From Crossaster papposus (Eukaryota > Echinodermata > Asteroidea > Velatida > Solasteridae), in the NCBI GenBank assembly GCA_037893245.1, contig JBAIAA010000104.1:721001-785000 (forward strand): a DNA stretch of 64,000 nucleotides. Reading direction: 5' to 3'. This document shows, piece by piece, positions 34,111-47,212 of the stretch. A model generated the notes under the pieces. The model worked only from the letters and a program-made list of their open reading frames with translations, ran no database searches and had not been told where the DNA came from. The stretch's first letter is position 1, and every line of letters starts with the position of its first letter. The translations under genes and the position numbers were made by a program.

Positions 34111-35429
34111 GGCGACAATGGGTGCGAGTGATGCAATAAACAGCATTTGGCGGTGTGCATGCGAATAATCCTTTGATGGGGTTTACGGCTCGCGGAACCT
34201 GTTATTATTGGAAGACAGTGGGGTACAAGTATCGAAAAGTGTTGCAAGTGTCTGTTTGCATGGCTGATCTTGCCTCGGTAGGGGGAATTGTTTGTACAGC
34301 CGTGACTAGTGGGGTGCACTGGTTGAATCTTAGTGGGTGAAAAATGTCTGAATCGCGGATGAGCTTGTCGGCAAAGTTGTTTGAGATCCTGATGGTAAGC
34401 AGGTTCATGTCAAGAGGGTCTCTAAATGTCGTAGCAGGAGGTCTCGCGCACCTCTTTGGTTCAGGAGTTTAGATGTGAAGACAAAGTAGACGCGATGTTT
34501 TGACCATCGTTGAGTAGTGGCTAGTGCTTGTTGGCGGCCCGTGGATGTAGCTCGGTTGAGAGCAGAAGAAACTGGGTTGTCTGGTTAAGAAACCTTTTAC
34601 AATTCCGGATTTGGGATCGCATTCTTAGATGAGTGTCAGTTGGCCTGTGGTAGATGTAAGTAATGAAGCGGTTCTGAGATGGCGGCTATACCCCGTAAGA
34701 TGACGGCCAGGAATGGATGCCATGAAGACTGAATGATTGGTAGGTGTATTTAAAAATAATGGTAATTCAAGCAATTACCAATGGTGTATCCTACTATTAA
34801 ACCACTATATTAATGTTTGTGCATGCCTAAAAGTTTTGCAAGTGATTTGCATGTTTTCATATAACGCATAAGGTGACCTTTAGTTGTAGCAAGTTTTCTT
34901 CTGTGGGCTTCGAACAGAGAAGACCAACATAAAATGTAAACCATGTAAACCAACTCCCAGTGAGTAACGTTGTATTTTATTTGATATTTGTACTGATAAT
35001 TGTGACCTTTTTGCGACCGTGTGTGTATTTTTATTATTTGTATTGTCAGATTTGTAGATGTAATGTGCAGCTATCCAGGTGACATTTGACCTTCATGTTA
35101 TTGTACTACGGTCGTAAATAATACTGTGCCTTTATTGCAATGAGTGTTTTCTTGTAAAGTTATATTCAGGAAATAGGTGTGGTCCGCTACATTAACAAAT
35201 ACAAACTGAAAAGCCTGGCTCGTACTTTTAAATGCTCACAAAGCGTTTTGTAGCCGAATTTGGCGATTTTAGAAAACAGTACCCCTACATCTCGATCAAT
35301 AGTAACCTTGAAAATTTCATGTGTCAAAATAGATGGGATGTGATGTGATGAGATGCAACCGTCTTGTAACAAGCTGGATGAGAGAGACGGCCTGGAAGCC
35401 CCGAATACTGGACGATAGGTAGGTTTTTA
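34111..35429. other. Non-coding, with satellite fragments
   Basis: No gene is recognised. Fragments near 34717-34810 (gactgaatgattggtaggtg, attaaaccactata) and 35375-35445 (tactggacgataggtaggt) are diverged pieces of the 870-bp satellite. Confidence 0.5.
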
Positions 35430-37130
35430 TATTATACGTTCTCCTCGCATGTTATCCCAAACTCATATCTTTAATTCATAATCTACTGGGCACAATATAT
35501 GTTTGTAAAGTGCCTAATTAATCCCTTAAATAGAACCCTTAAGTGTACCTCGCATGTTATCCAAAACTCTTTTTTTAGTTCCTAATCTACAACCTCGTGA
35601 TACTTTGGTACAGTGCTTAATTACTGCAGCATTATGAAGCGTTATTTTTGCTGCGAATATCTCTTTAAAACAAACTAGTAATGCGTTCTTTTGGCTGTGA
35701 ATATCTTTGAAACAAAGTGTACCTTACATGTTATCCCAAACTCGTATCGTTATTTCCTAATTTAAGCTTTAGCCGAACACTTATTAGTGCATAATTAATC
35801 CTTTAAATATAAAACCCTTGATTACTGCAGCATTGTAATGCATTATTTTGGCTGCGAATATGTCTGCCTCGCATGTTATCCAAAAGTCATATTTGTTTTC
35901 TTAATCTACAACATTATGATACTTGGTATAGACTAAAGCCGAATAATAAATAGTGCCTAATTAGCCAAACACTAATTAGTTTCTCATTCCCTTAAATAGA
36001 ACCCTTTCTTACTGCAGCATTGTAATGCGTTCTTTCGGCTGCGAATATCTCTGAATCTTTAAAACAAAGTGTACCTTACATGTTATCAAAAACTCTAAAT
36101 TTTATTTCATACTCTGCAAGATTAGTTTAATTAGTTTATAATTTATTCCCTTCAATAGGACCCTTTCTTATTTAAAGAAAATGTACCTCGCATTTTATCG
36201 AAATTTTCCTAATCTACAAGATCATGCTTAATTTTGGATTAAGCTTTATATCCCTTAAATATAGAAGCCTTTGTTACTGAATAATTTTAATGTGTTCTTT
36301 TGGACTTTATCTTTGCCTAAAACCAGTGTACCTCGCATGTTATCCCAAACTGTTTCATTTTAGTTCCTAATCTACAGTACCATGATACTTGGCACACTTA
36401 CTTTAAGCCGAATAATAATTAGGGCCTAATTAGCCAGTTAAAGAAATCTCTTTTTACTGCAGTATTGTGATGTGTTTAACATTAAATGTACCTCACATGT
36501 GATAAAAAAACCTCATCTTCCTATTTCAAAACCCTCAAGACCATGCTACTAGGCACACCTAATTTTTATATAGGCTTTAGCCGAACACTAATTAGTGCTT
36601 TATTAATTTCTACCGCATTGTAATGCGTTATTTTGGCTGCGAATATCTCTGCCTCTTTAAAACTAAGTTTACTTTACATATTATACCAAACATATTATAC
36701 TAATTCTTGTAGAAGCTTAAGCCAAACACTCATTAGTGCCTTTTTAATTCCATAAATAGAAGCCTTTCTTACTGCAGCATCATATTGCGTTTTTTCGGCT
36801 GCGAATTTCCGTTTTCCGTTTGCATGTTATCCAAAACTCTTTCAATAATTATTTTTCACTGCAGTATTGTAATGCCTTGTTTTCAGATGAAATGTACCTC
36901 ACATGTGGAGACAAAAAACCTCATCTTCCTATTTCAAAATCCTTAAGACCATGCTACTAGGCACACCTAATTTTTATATAGGCTTTAGCATTGTAATGCG
37001 TTATTTTGGCTGCGAATTTTGGCGTTCAAAATCATGATACTTGACATAGACTAAAGCCGATTAATAATTAGTTCATAATTAGCCAGTTAAAGATGACTTT
37101 TCACTGCAGCATAGCGTTTTTTAGATGCGT
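35430..37130. repeat. Degenerate AT-rich satellite, left block
   Basis: Diverged monomers of roughly 110-200 bases repeat the words gtacctcgcatgttatcc, catgatacttgg, agccgaacactaattagtg, actgcagcattgtaatgcg and ggctgcgaatatctct. At least ten partial monomers are seen. No coding frame. Confidence 0.85.
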
Positions 37131-40100
37131 ATATCGGTCTCTCACATTACAAATCTGTTGCAAGTCCCTTGCATTATAAGTCTGTCGCAAATCCCTCGCA
37201 TTATAAGTCTGTCGCAAGTCCCTTGCATTATAAGTCTGTCGCAAGTCCCTCGCATTATAAGTCTGTCGCAAGTCCCTCGCATTGCAAGTCTGCCACAAGT
37301 CCCTCGCATTACAAGTCTGCCACAAGTTTCTCGCATTACAAGTCTGTCGCAAGTCTCTCGCATTACAAGTCTGTCGCAAGTTTCTCGCATTACAAGTCTG
37401 TCGCAAGTTCCTCTCATTACAAGTCTGTCGCAAGTTTCTCTCATTACAAGTCTGTCGCAAGTTTCTCTCATTACAAGTCTGTCGCAAGTTCCTCTCATTA
37501 CAAGTCTGTCGCAAGTTCCTCTCATTACAAGTCTGTCGCAAGTTCCTCTCATTACAAGTCTGTCGCAAGTTCCTCTCATTACAAGTCTGTCGCAAGTCCC
37601 TCGCATTACAAGTCTGTCGCAAGTCCCTCGCATTACAAGTCTGTCGCAAGTCCCTCGCATTACAAGTCTGTCGCAAGTCCCTCGCATTACAAGTCTGTCG
37701 CAAGTCCCTCTCATTACAAGTCTGTCGCAAGTTCCTCTCATTACAAGTCTGTCGCAAGTTCCTCTCATTACAAGTCTGTCGCAAGTTCCTCTCATTACAA
37801 GTCTGTCGCAAGTTCCTCTCATTACAAGTCTGTCGCAAGTTCCTCTCATTACAAGTCTGTCGCAAGTTCCTCTCATTACAAGTCTGTCGCAAGTTCCTCT
37901 CATTACAAGTCTGTCGCAAGTTCCTCTCATTACAAGTCTGTCGCAAGTTCCTCTCATTACAAGTCTGTCGCAAGTTCCTCTCATTACAAGTCTGTCGCAA
38001 GTTCCTCTCATTACAAGTCTGTCGCAAGTTCCTCTCATTACAAGTCTGTCGCAAGTTCCTCTCATTACAAGTCTGTCGCAAGTTCCTCTCATTACAAGTC
38101 TGTCGCAAGTTCCTCTCATTACAAGTCTGTCGCAAGTTCCTCTTATTACAAGTCTGTCGCAAGTCCCTCGCATTGAAAGTCTGTCGCAAGTTCCTCGCAT
38201 TACAAGTCTGTCGCAAGTCCCTCGCATTACTAGTCTGTCGCAAGTCCCTCGCATTACTAGTCTGTCGCGAGTCCCTCGCATTACAAGTCTGTCGCAATTC
38301 CCTTACATTACAAGTCTGTCGCAAGTTCCTCTCATTACAAGTCTGTCGCAAGTTCCTCTCATTACAAGTCTGTCGCAAGTTCCTCTCATTACAAGTCTGT
38401 CGCAAGTTCCTCTCATTACAAGTTTGTCGCAAGTCTCTCGCATTACAAGTTTGTCGCAAGTCTCTAGCATTACAAGTTTGTCGCAAGTCTTTCGCATTGA
38501 AAGTCTGTCGCAAGTCCCTCGCATTACTAGTCTGTCGCAAGTCTCTCGCATTGCAAGTCTGTCACAATTTCCTCTCATTACAAGTCTGTCGCAAGTTCCT
38601 CTCATTACAAGTCTGTCGCAAGTTCCTCTCATTACAAGTCTGTCGCAAGTTCCTCTCATTACAAGTCTGTCGCAAGTTCCTCTCATTACAAGTCTGTCGC
38701 AAGTTTCTCGCATTACAAGTCTGTCGCAAGTTTCTCGCATTACAAGTCTGTCGCAATTTCCTCTCATTACAAGTCTGTCGCAAGTTCCTCTCATTACAAG
38801 TCTGTCGCAAGTTCCTCTCATTACAAGTCTGTCGCAAGTCCCTCGCATTACAAGTCTGTCGCAAGTCCCTCACATTACAAGTCTGTCGCAAGTCCCTCAC
38901 ATTACAAGTCTGTCGCAAGTCCCTCACATTACAAGTCTGTCGCAAGTCCCTCTCATTACAAGTCTGTCGCAAGTTCCTCTCATTACAAGTCTGTCGCAAG
39001 TTCCTCTCATTACAAGTCTGTCGCAAGTTCCTCTCATTACAAGTCTGTCGCAAGTTCCTCTCATTACAAGTCTGTCGCAAGTTCCTCTCATTACAAGTCT
39101 GTCGCAAGTTCCTCTCATTACAAGTCTGTCGCAAGTTCCTCTCATTACAAGTCTGTCGCAAGTTCCTCTCATTACAAGTCTGTCGCAAGTTCCTCTCATT
39201 ACAAGTCTGTCGCAAGTTCCTCTCATTACAAGTCTGTCGCAAGTTCCTCTCATTACAAGTCTGTCGCAAGTTCCTCTCATTACAAGTCTGTCGCAAGTTC
39301 CTCTCATTACAAGTCTGTCGCAAGTTCCTCTCATTACAAGTCTGTCGCAAGTTCCTCTTATTACAAGTCTGTCGCAAGTCCCTCGCATTGAAAGTCTGTC
39401 GCAAGTTCCTCGCATTACAAGTCTGTCGCAAGTCCCTCGCATTACTAGTCTGTCGCAAGTCCCTCGCATTACTAGTCTGTCGCGAGTCCCTCGCATTACA
39501 AGTCTGTCGCAATTCCCTTACATTACAAGTCTGTCGCAAGTTCCTCTCATTACAAGTCTGTCGCAAGTTCCTCTCATTACAAGTCTGTCGCAAGTTCCTC
39601 TCATTACAAGTCTGTCGCAAGTTCCTCTCATTACAAGTTTGTCGCAAGTTCCTCTCATTACAAGTTTGTCGCAAGTTCCTCTCATTACAAGTTTGTCGCA
39701 AGTCTCTCGCATTACAAGTTTGTCGCAAGTCTCTAGCATTACAAGTTTGTCGCAAGTCTTTCGCATTGAAAGTCTGTCGCAAGTCCCTCGCATTACTAGT
39801 CTGTCGCAAGTCTCTCGCATTGCAAGTCTGTCGCAATTTCCTCTCATTACAAGTCTGTCGCAAGTTCCTCTCATTACAAGTCTGTCGCAAGTTCCTCTCA
39901 TTACAAGTCTGTCGCAAGTTCCTCTCATTACAAGTCTGTCGCAAGTTCCTCTCATTACAAGTCTGTCGCAAGTTTCTCGCATTACAAGTCTGTCGCAAGT
40001 TTCTCGCATTACAAGTCTGTCGCAATTTCCTCTCATTACAAGTCTGTCGCAAGTTCCTCTCATTACAAGTCTGTCGCAAGTTCCTCTCATTACAAGTCTG

Positions 40101-43100
40101 TCGCAAGTCCCTCGCATTACAAGTCTGTCGCAAGTCCCTCACATTACAAGTCTGTCGCAAGTCCCTCACATTACAAGTCTGTCGCAAGTCCCTCACATTA
40201 CAAGTCTGTCGCAAGTTCCTCTCATTACAAGTCTGTCGCAAGTCTCTAGCATTACAAGTTTGTCGCAAGTCTCTAGCATTACAAGTTTGTCGCAAGTCTT
40301 TCGCATTGAAAGTCTGTCGCAAGTCTCTCGCATTACTAGTCTGTCGCAAGTCTCTCGCATTGCAAGTCTGTCGCAAGTCTCTCGCATTGCAAGTCTGTCG
40401 CAAGTTCCTCTCATTACAAGTCTGTCGCAAGTTCCTCTCATTACAAGTCTGTCGCAAGTTCCTCTCATTACAAGTCTGTCGCAAGTTCCTCTCATTACAA
40501 GTCTGTCGCAAGTTCCTCTCATTACAAGTCTGTCGCAAGTTCCTCTCATTACAAGTCTGTCGCAAGTTCCTCTCATTACAAGTCTGTCGCAAGTTCCTCT
40601 CATTACAAGTCTGTCGCAAGTTCCTCTCATTACAAGTCTGTCGCAAGTTCCTCTCATTACAAGTCTGTCGCAAGTTCCTCTCATTACAAGTCTGTCGCAA
40701 GTTCCTCTCATTACAAGTCTGTCGCAAGTTCCTCTCATTACAAGTCTGTCGCAAGTTCCTCTCATTACAAGTCTGTCGCAAGTCTCTCGCATTACTAGTG
40801 TGTCGCAAGTCCCTCTCATTACAAGTCTGTCGCAAGTCCCTCTCATTACAAGTCTGTCGCAAGTCCCTCTCATTACAAGTCTGTCGCAAGTCCCTCGCAT
40901 TACTAGTCTGTCGCAAGTTCCTCTCATTACAAGTCTGTCGCAAATTCCTCTCATTACAAGTCTGTCGCAAGTTCCTCTCATTACAAGTCTGTCGCAAGTT
41001 CCTCTCATTACAAGTCTGTCGCAAGTTCCTCTCATTACAAGTCTGTCGCAAGTTCCTCTCATTACAAGTCTGTCGCAAGTTCCTCTCATTACAAGTCTGT
41101 CGCAAGTTCCTCTCATTACAAGTCTGTCGCAAGTTCCTCTCATTACAAGTCTGTCGCAAGTTCCTCTCATTACAAGTCTGTCGCAAGTTCCTCTCATTAC
41201 AAGTCTGTCTCAAGTTCCTCTCATTACAAGTCTGTCTCAAGTTCCTCTCATTACAAGTCTGTCGCAAGTTCCTCTCATTACAAGTCTGTCGCCAGTTCCT
41301 CTCATTACAAGTCTGTGGCAAGTTCCTCTCATTACCAGTCTGTCGCAAGTTCCTCTCATTACCAGTCTGTCGCAAGTTCCTCTCATTACAAGTCTGTCGC
41401 AAGTTCCTCTCATTACAAGTCTGTCGCAAGTTCCTCTCATTACAAGTCTGTCTCAAGTTTCTCGCATTACAAGTCTGTCGCAAGTTTCTCGCATTACAAG
41501 TCTGTCGCAAGTTTCTCGCATTACAAGTCTGTCGCAAGTTCCTCTCATTACAAGTCTGTCGCAAGTTTCTCGCATTACAAGTCTGTCGCAAGTTTCTCGT
41601 ATTACAAGTCTGTCGCAAGTTCCTCTCATTACAAGTCTGTCGCAAGTTCCTCTCATTACAAGTCTGTCGCAAGTTCCTCTCATTACAAGTCTGTCGCAAG
41701 TTCCTCTCATTACAAGTCTGTCGCAAGTTCCTCTCATTACAAGTCTGTCGCAAGTTCCTCTCATTACAAGTCTGTCGCAAGTTCCTCTCATTACAAGTCT
41801 GTCGCAAGTTCCTCTCATTACAAGTCTGTCGCAAGTTCCTCTCATTACAAGTCTGTCGCAAGTTCCTCTCATTACAAGTCTGTCGCAAGTTCCTCTCATT
41901 ACAAGTCTGTCGCAAGTCCCTCGCATTACTAGTCTGTCGCAAGTCTCTCGCATTACAAGTCTGTCGCAAGTTCCTCTCATTACAAGTCTGTCGCAAGTTC
42001 CTCTCATTACAAGTCTGTCGCAAGTCCCTCGCATTACAAGTCTGTCGCAAGTTCCTCTCATTACAAGTCTGTCGCAAGTTCCTCTCATTACAAGTCTGTC
42101 GCAAGTTCCTCTCATTACAAGTCTGTCGCAAGTCCCTCGCATTACTAGTCTGTCGCAAGTCTCTCGCATTACAAGTCTGTCGCAAGTTCCTCTCATTACA
42201 AGTCTGTCGCAAGTTCCTCTCATTACAAGTCTGTCGCAAGTTCCTCTCATTACAAGTCTGTCAAAAGTTCCTCTCATTACAAGTCTGTCGCAAGTTCCTC
42301 TCATTACAAGTCTGTCGCAAGTTCCTCTCATTACAAGTCTGTCGCAAGTTCCTCTCATTACAAGTCTGTCGCAAGTTCCTCTCATTACAAGTCTGTGGCA
42401 AGTTCCTCTCATTACCAGTCTGTCGCAAGTTCCTCTCATTACAAGTCTGTCGCAAGTTCCTCTCATTACAAGTCTGTCGCAAGTCCCTCGCATTACTAGT
42501 CTGTCGCAAGTCCCTCACATTACAAGTCTGTCGCAAGTCCCTCACATTACAAGTCTGTCGCAAGTTCCTCTCATTACAAGTCTGTCGCAAGTCTCTAGCA
42601 TTACAAGTCTGTCGCAAGTCTCTAGCATTACAAGTCTGTCTCAAGTTCCTCTCATTACAAGTCTGTCGCAAGTTCCTCTCATTACAAGTCTGTCGCAAGT
42701 TCCTCTCATTACAAGTCTGTGGCAAGTTCCTCTCATTACCAGTCTGTCGCAAGTTCCTCTCATTACCAGTCTGTGGCAAGTTCCTCTCATTACCAGTCTG
42801 TGGCAAGTTCCTCTCATTACAAGTCTGTCGCAAGTTCCTCTCATTACAAGTCTGTCGCAAGTTTCTCGCATTACAAGTCTGTCGCAAGTTTCTCGCATTA
42901 CAAGTCTGTCGCAAGTTCCTCTCATTACAAGTCTGTCGCAAGTTCCTCTCATTACAAGTCTGTCGCAAGTTTCTCGCATTACAAGTCTGTCGCAAGTTTT
43001 TCGCATTACAAGTCTGTCGCAAGTTCCTCTCTATACAAGTCTGTCGCAAGTTCCTCTCATTACAAGTCTGTCGCAAGTTCCTCTCATTACAAGTCTGTCG

Positions 43101-43745
43101 CAAGTTCCTCTCATTACAAGTCTGTCGCAAGTTCCTCTCATTACAAGTCTGTCGCAAGTTCCTCTCATTACAAGTCTGTCGCAAGTTCCTCTCATTACAA
43201 GTCTGTCGCAAGTTTCTCGCATTACAAGTCTGTCGCAAGTCCCTCTCATTACAAGTCTGTCGCAAGTCCCTCTCATTACAAGTCTGTCGCAAGTCCCTCA
43301 CATTGTAAGTCTGTCGCAAGTCCTTCCCGTTGCAATTCCCTCAAAGTCTCTAGCATTACAAGTTTGTCGCAAGTCTCTAGCATTACAAGTTTGTAACAAT
43401 TCTCTAGCATTACAAGTTTGTCGCAAGTCTCTAGCATTACAAGTTTGTAACAAGTCTCTAGCATTACAAGTTTGTCGCAATTCTCTAGCATTACAAGTTT
43501 GTCGCAATTCTCTAGCATTACAAGTTTGTCGCAAGTCTCTAGCATTACAAGTTTGTCGCAATTCTCTAGCATTACAAGTTTGTCGCAATTCTCTAGCATT
43601 ACAAGTTTGTCGCAATTCTCTAGCATTACAAGTTTGTCGCAAGTCTCTAGCATTACAAGTTTGTAACAATTCTCTAGCATTACAAGTTTGTCGCAGTTCT
43701 TTAGCATTGTAAGTCTGTCGCAAGTCCCTCGCATTGTAAGTCTGT
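37131..43745. repeat. 27-bp minisatellite, about 244 copies
   Basis: The unit is cattacaagtctgtcgc followed by aag(t/c)tcct(c)t-type sequence, 27 bases long. Because 27 is divisible by three and the unit lacks stops in most frames, both strands show huge frames (up to 2195 codons, repeating SLSQVPLIT, or RQTCNERNL on the minus strand). Several frames are open at once and no frame is favoured, so these are artefacts. The array has its own higher-order duplication: a marker unit with cttattaca at 38142 recurs 1215 bases later, exactly 45 units. The right edge (43330-43745) is a diverged sub-array with ctctagcattacaagtttg. Confidence 0.95.
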
Positions 43746-45560
43746 CTCTGCCTCTCTAAAACCAAGTGTGCCTCCCATGTTGTTCAGAAGTCATATGTTT
43801 ATTTCTGAATCTACAACATTATGATACTTGACATAGACTAAAGCCGATGAATAATGAGTTCATAATTAGCCAGTTAAAGATGACTGCGAATTTTTCTGCC
43901 TTTTTAAAACAGTGTACCTCGCACATTATCCAAAACTCTTTTGTTGTGTTCTTAATCTTCAACATCATGATACTTGGTACACTTAATTTTGGTATAGACT
44001 AAAGCCGAATAATAATTAGTGTATAATTAAGCCCCTAAATAGAACCCTTTTCTACTGAAGAATTGTAACCCGTTATTTCAGGTCCAAAAACCTCAATCTT
44101 TGAAACCAAGTGTAAGATTATACTCCTGGGCACACTTAATACTTGGAGATGTTTCAGCCGAACTACTTGTTGCCTAATTAATTACTGAAATAAAACCCTT
44201 TCTCACTGCAGCAGCATAATGCATTATTTCGGCTGCAAATTTCTCTTCCTCTTTAAAACGGTGTACCCCGCATGTTATTCCAAAATCTACAACATCATGA
44301 TACCTGGCACACTTACTTTGGGTATAGACTAAAGCCGAATAATAATTAGTGCATAATTAGCCAGTTTAAGAAATTTCTTTTCACTGCAGTATTGTAATAT
44401 ATATTTTAATATGTGATAAAAAAACTCATCTTCTTGATTCCTAATCCTGAAGACCATGCCACTAGGCCCCCTTAATTATGGTATAAGCTGTAGCCGAATA
44501 CTTATTAGTGCACAATTAATCCGTTAAATATAGAACCATTTGTTACTAATGCATTGTAATGCGTTTTTCGGCTGCAAATATTTATGAATCTTCAAAACCA
44601 AGTGTACTTTACATATTATTCAGAACTCTAAATTTTATTTCATAATCTACATGATTATACTACTGGGCACACTTAATACTTGTGGAAGCTGAAGCCAAAC
44701 ACAAATTAGTGCCTAATAAATTCCTTAAATGGAACCCTTTCTTACGGCAGCATCATATTGCGTTCATTCGGCTGCGAATTTCTCTGTGTACCTCGCATGT
44801 TATCTAAACATTTCTCATTTTAGTTCCTAATGTACAATACCATGATAAAAAGCCGAATAATAATTGGGGCACAATTAGCCAGTTAAGAAATCTCTTTTCA
44901 CTGCAGTATTGTGATGTGTTCTTTTCAGATGCGATTATCAGTGACATGTGATAACAAAAATCATCTTCCTATTTCATAATCTGCAAGGCCATGCTACTAG
45001 GCACACTTAATTTTGATGAATAATTAGTTTGTAATTAATCCCTGTAATAGAACCTTTTCTTACTGAAGCATTTCAATGACAGGTAACCTTATTAATCGTT
45101 AAAATACCCATTACAATTAATATATATATATTGAAATAAAGACATAAGAAACAAATACCCAAAACGTCAATAAAATGTAAATTTTAAAAAACGCCAGTGA
45201 ATAAAAGATATATATTTTCACACTTTTCCACTTGAATTAATGAGATCAATATAATATGGAATTAGGCTATTTCTGAACCGACGTGTTTTAGCTAGAAGAG
45301 TTATGAAGGTTCCTTCAATTTAAGGACAACGTGGAGTGCAGAATCATATGAAAGATAGTTCCTGCCCAAAATTATTCTACAAGCTCCTTTCTGTATACTT
45401 TCAATACCGTACTCATTGCCCCTTTAATAACAAAAGGTATGACTTGTTGATAACATGCGAGGTACATATTACGGTACCAAGAAAATTTAATTTTGGTATA
45501 GGCTTTAGCATTGTAATGCGTTGTATGCGAATATCATATTACCCAATACTCTGTCTAGTG
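43746..45560. repeat. Degenerate AT-rich satellite, right block
   Basis: Same family as 35430-37130, resuming with ctgcctctctaaaaccaag and gtgcctcccatgttg. Monomers continue to about 45070 and less clearly to 45560, where one word (acatgcgaggtac, about 45456) is inverted. Confidence 0.85.
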
Positions 45561-45876
45561 TAACCATTTATTTGTTGGGTCTTGTGTACCCATTTTATTT
45601 GGGTGTGGTGTACCCACTAATAATTGTTCATTGAAGTAGGAGTACAACCAGCACGCTAAATATTACCCTTGCCCTGCCAACGTCGATTTTTTTTTCTTTC
45701 TTGTTTTAACATGCAGAGACAGTGACTGGAAGATTCATCCGCCAAAGATGACGATTTGAAATGGAAGTAATGAAGATTGGACTATTGGTTATAATACGTT
45801 CTATGCTAATAAATAAAGTTCATATAGTTGTGTTGTGTTGTGGTGTTGTTGTCTTGTTGTCGTATTTGTCCGTAAA
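45561..45876. other. Spacer with a satellite fragment
   Basis: Contains a duplicated word (tgtgtacccattttatttg, tgtggtgtacccact) near 45580-45620. A piece at 45720-45815 is related to the 870-bp satellite (gactggaagatt, gaagattggactattggt, acgttct). Confidence 0.55.
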
Positions 45877-45933
45877 GTAAATGAACCAAGGTTGAGGGCG
45901 GCGGGCATGTTGGCTCAGCGCTGGTTCATTTAC
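45877..45933 (-). repeat. Hairpin element, dispersed copy in opposite orientation
   Basis: The arms gtaaatgaacca and tggttcatttac are perfectly complementary. The loop reads gagggcggcgggcatgttgg, the reverse complement of the loop in the 33.4 kb copies. Confidence 0.88.
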
Positions 45934-46195
45934 CATGTCCCTTTGTTACTATGTCCCTTTGTAACTATGTCCCTTTGTTACTATGTCCCTTTGTTACCCT
46001 CTCCCATTTTTACCCTCTCCCATTGTTACCCTCTCCCATTGTTACCCTCTCCCATTGTTACCCTCTCCCTTTGTTACCCATCTCCCTTTGTTACCCATCT
46101 CCCTTTGTTACCCATCTCCCTTTGTTACCCAACTCCCTTTGTTACCCAATTCCCTTTGTTCCCAACTCCCTTTGTTCCCATCTCCCTTTGTTCCC
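45934..46195. repeat. Evolving 15-19 bp minisatellite
   Basis: Runs of ccctttgttactatgt give way to accctctcccattgtt, then acccatctccctttgtt and ttcccaactccctttg. Each sub-block has its own unit length. Frames through it are repeat translations. Confidence 0.9.
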
Positions 46196-46787
46196 ATATT
46201 GCACTGTCGTTATATTGCACTGTCGTTATATTGCACTGTCGTTATATTGCACTGTCGTTATATTGCACTGTCGTTATATTGCACTGTCGTTATATTGCAC
46301 TGTCGTTATATTGCACTGTCGTTATATTGCACTGTCGTTATATTGCACTGTCGTTATATTGCACTGTCGTTATATTGCACTGTCGTTATATTGCACTGTC
46401 GTTATATTGCACTGTCGTTATATTGCACTGTCGTTATATTGCACTGTCGTTATATTGCACTGTCGTTATATTGCACTGTCGTTATATTGCACTGTCGTTA
46501 TATTGCACTGTCGTTATATTGCACTGTCGTTATATTGCACTGTCGTTATATTGCACTGTCGTTATATTGCACTGTCGTTATATTGCACTGTCGTTATATT
46601 GCACTGTCGTTATATTGCACTGTCGTTATATTGCACTGTCGTTATATTGCACTGTCGTTATATTGCACTGTCGTTATATTGCACTGTCGTTATATTGCAC
46701 TGTCGTTATATTGCACTGTCGTTATATTGCACTGTCGTTATATTGCACTGTCGTTATATTGCACTGTCGTTATATTGCACTGTCGTT
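46196..46787. repeat. 16-bp array, 37 uniform copies
   Basis: The unit atattgcactgtcgtt is repeated 37 times in perfect register (46772 minus 46196 is 36 times 16). I see no variant copy. The three long plus-strand frames (LHCRYIALSLYCTVVI) arise because 48 bases give a 16-residue period without stops. Confidence 0.97.
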
Positions 46788-46938
46788 ATATTATTTTAAA
46801 CTTTAAATTACTTTTTTTTTTTAGCCTTCCACCTCTAAAACTGTACCTTCTTCACAATCTCTCATCCTGTAATTAGCGCTGTTGGGTGTTGAATGAAATC
46901 AATAAAACTCTTTTTGTATCTTTCAATGTACATTGCAG

Positions 46939-47034
46939 TGTGATCCTACTCGCTAAGACCATAACTGTCCTGAATCTCGGCTTTAACAAACTGACGACAT
47001 TGCCGACGGAACTCCAAATGATGGTGAGCCTTAG
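46939..47034 (+). pseudogene. Leucine-rich-repeat gene fragment, exon 1
   Basis: After an acceptor tgtacattgcag the frame reads VILLAKTITVLNLGFNKLTT then LPTELQMMVSL. This fits the LRR consensus LxxLxLxxNxLxxLPxxL of intracellular LRR proteins (SHOC2/LRRC40-like style). The donor is gtaaga, and the split codon AG|G continues in phase into the next exon at 47213. LRR repeats form ligand or partner binding arcs; which LRR protein this was cannot be decided. The joined repeat looks one strand short, so an exon may be missing between the two. GC content is well above the flanking DNA. Both sides of the gene fragment carry the same AT-rich word family as the hairpin array. Confidence 0.75.
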
Positions 47035-47212
47035 GTAAGACATTGCGACATCCTGATCTACTAAATTTGGGGCCCAGCGGCTCAAGATCAGCCGCAATTT
47101 GGTTTGTAGCTTGTTAGGGTTTGAAACCGCATACCATCCCACATGAGTCAATCGCCGTAACCCTTGGACCGTATCACCCTAATTAATTAATTAATTTTTA
47201 TTTTGGTATCAG

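Noticed and set aside
37101-43765. Giant open frames on both strands (up to 2195 codons) as repeat proteins
   Set aside because: The 27-bp unit is stop-free in several frames of both strands simultaneously. No start context, splice signal or frame preference is seen.
45835-46876. Three overlapping frames of 282-323 codons with a 16-residue period
   Set aside because: They are produced by a 16-bp tandem array read in three frames. Hydrophobic appearance (IALSLYCTVV) is incidental.
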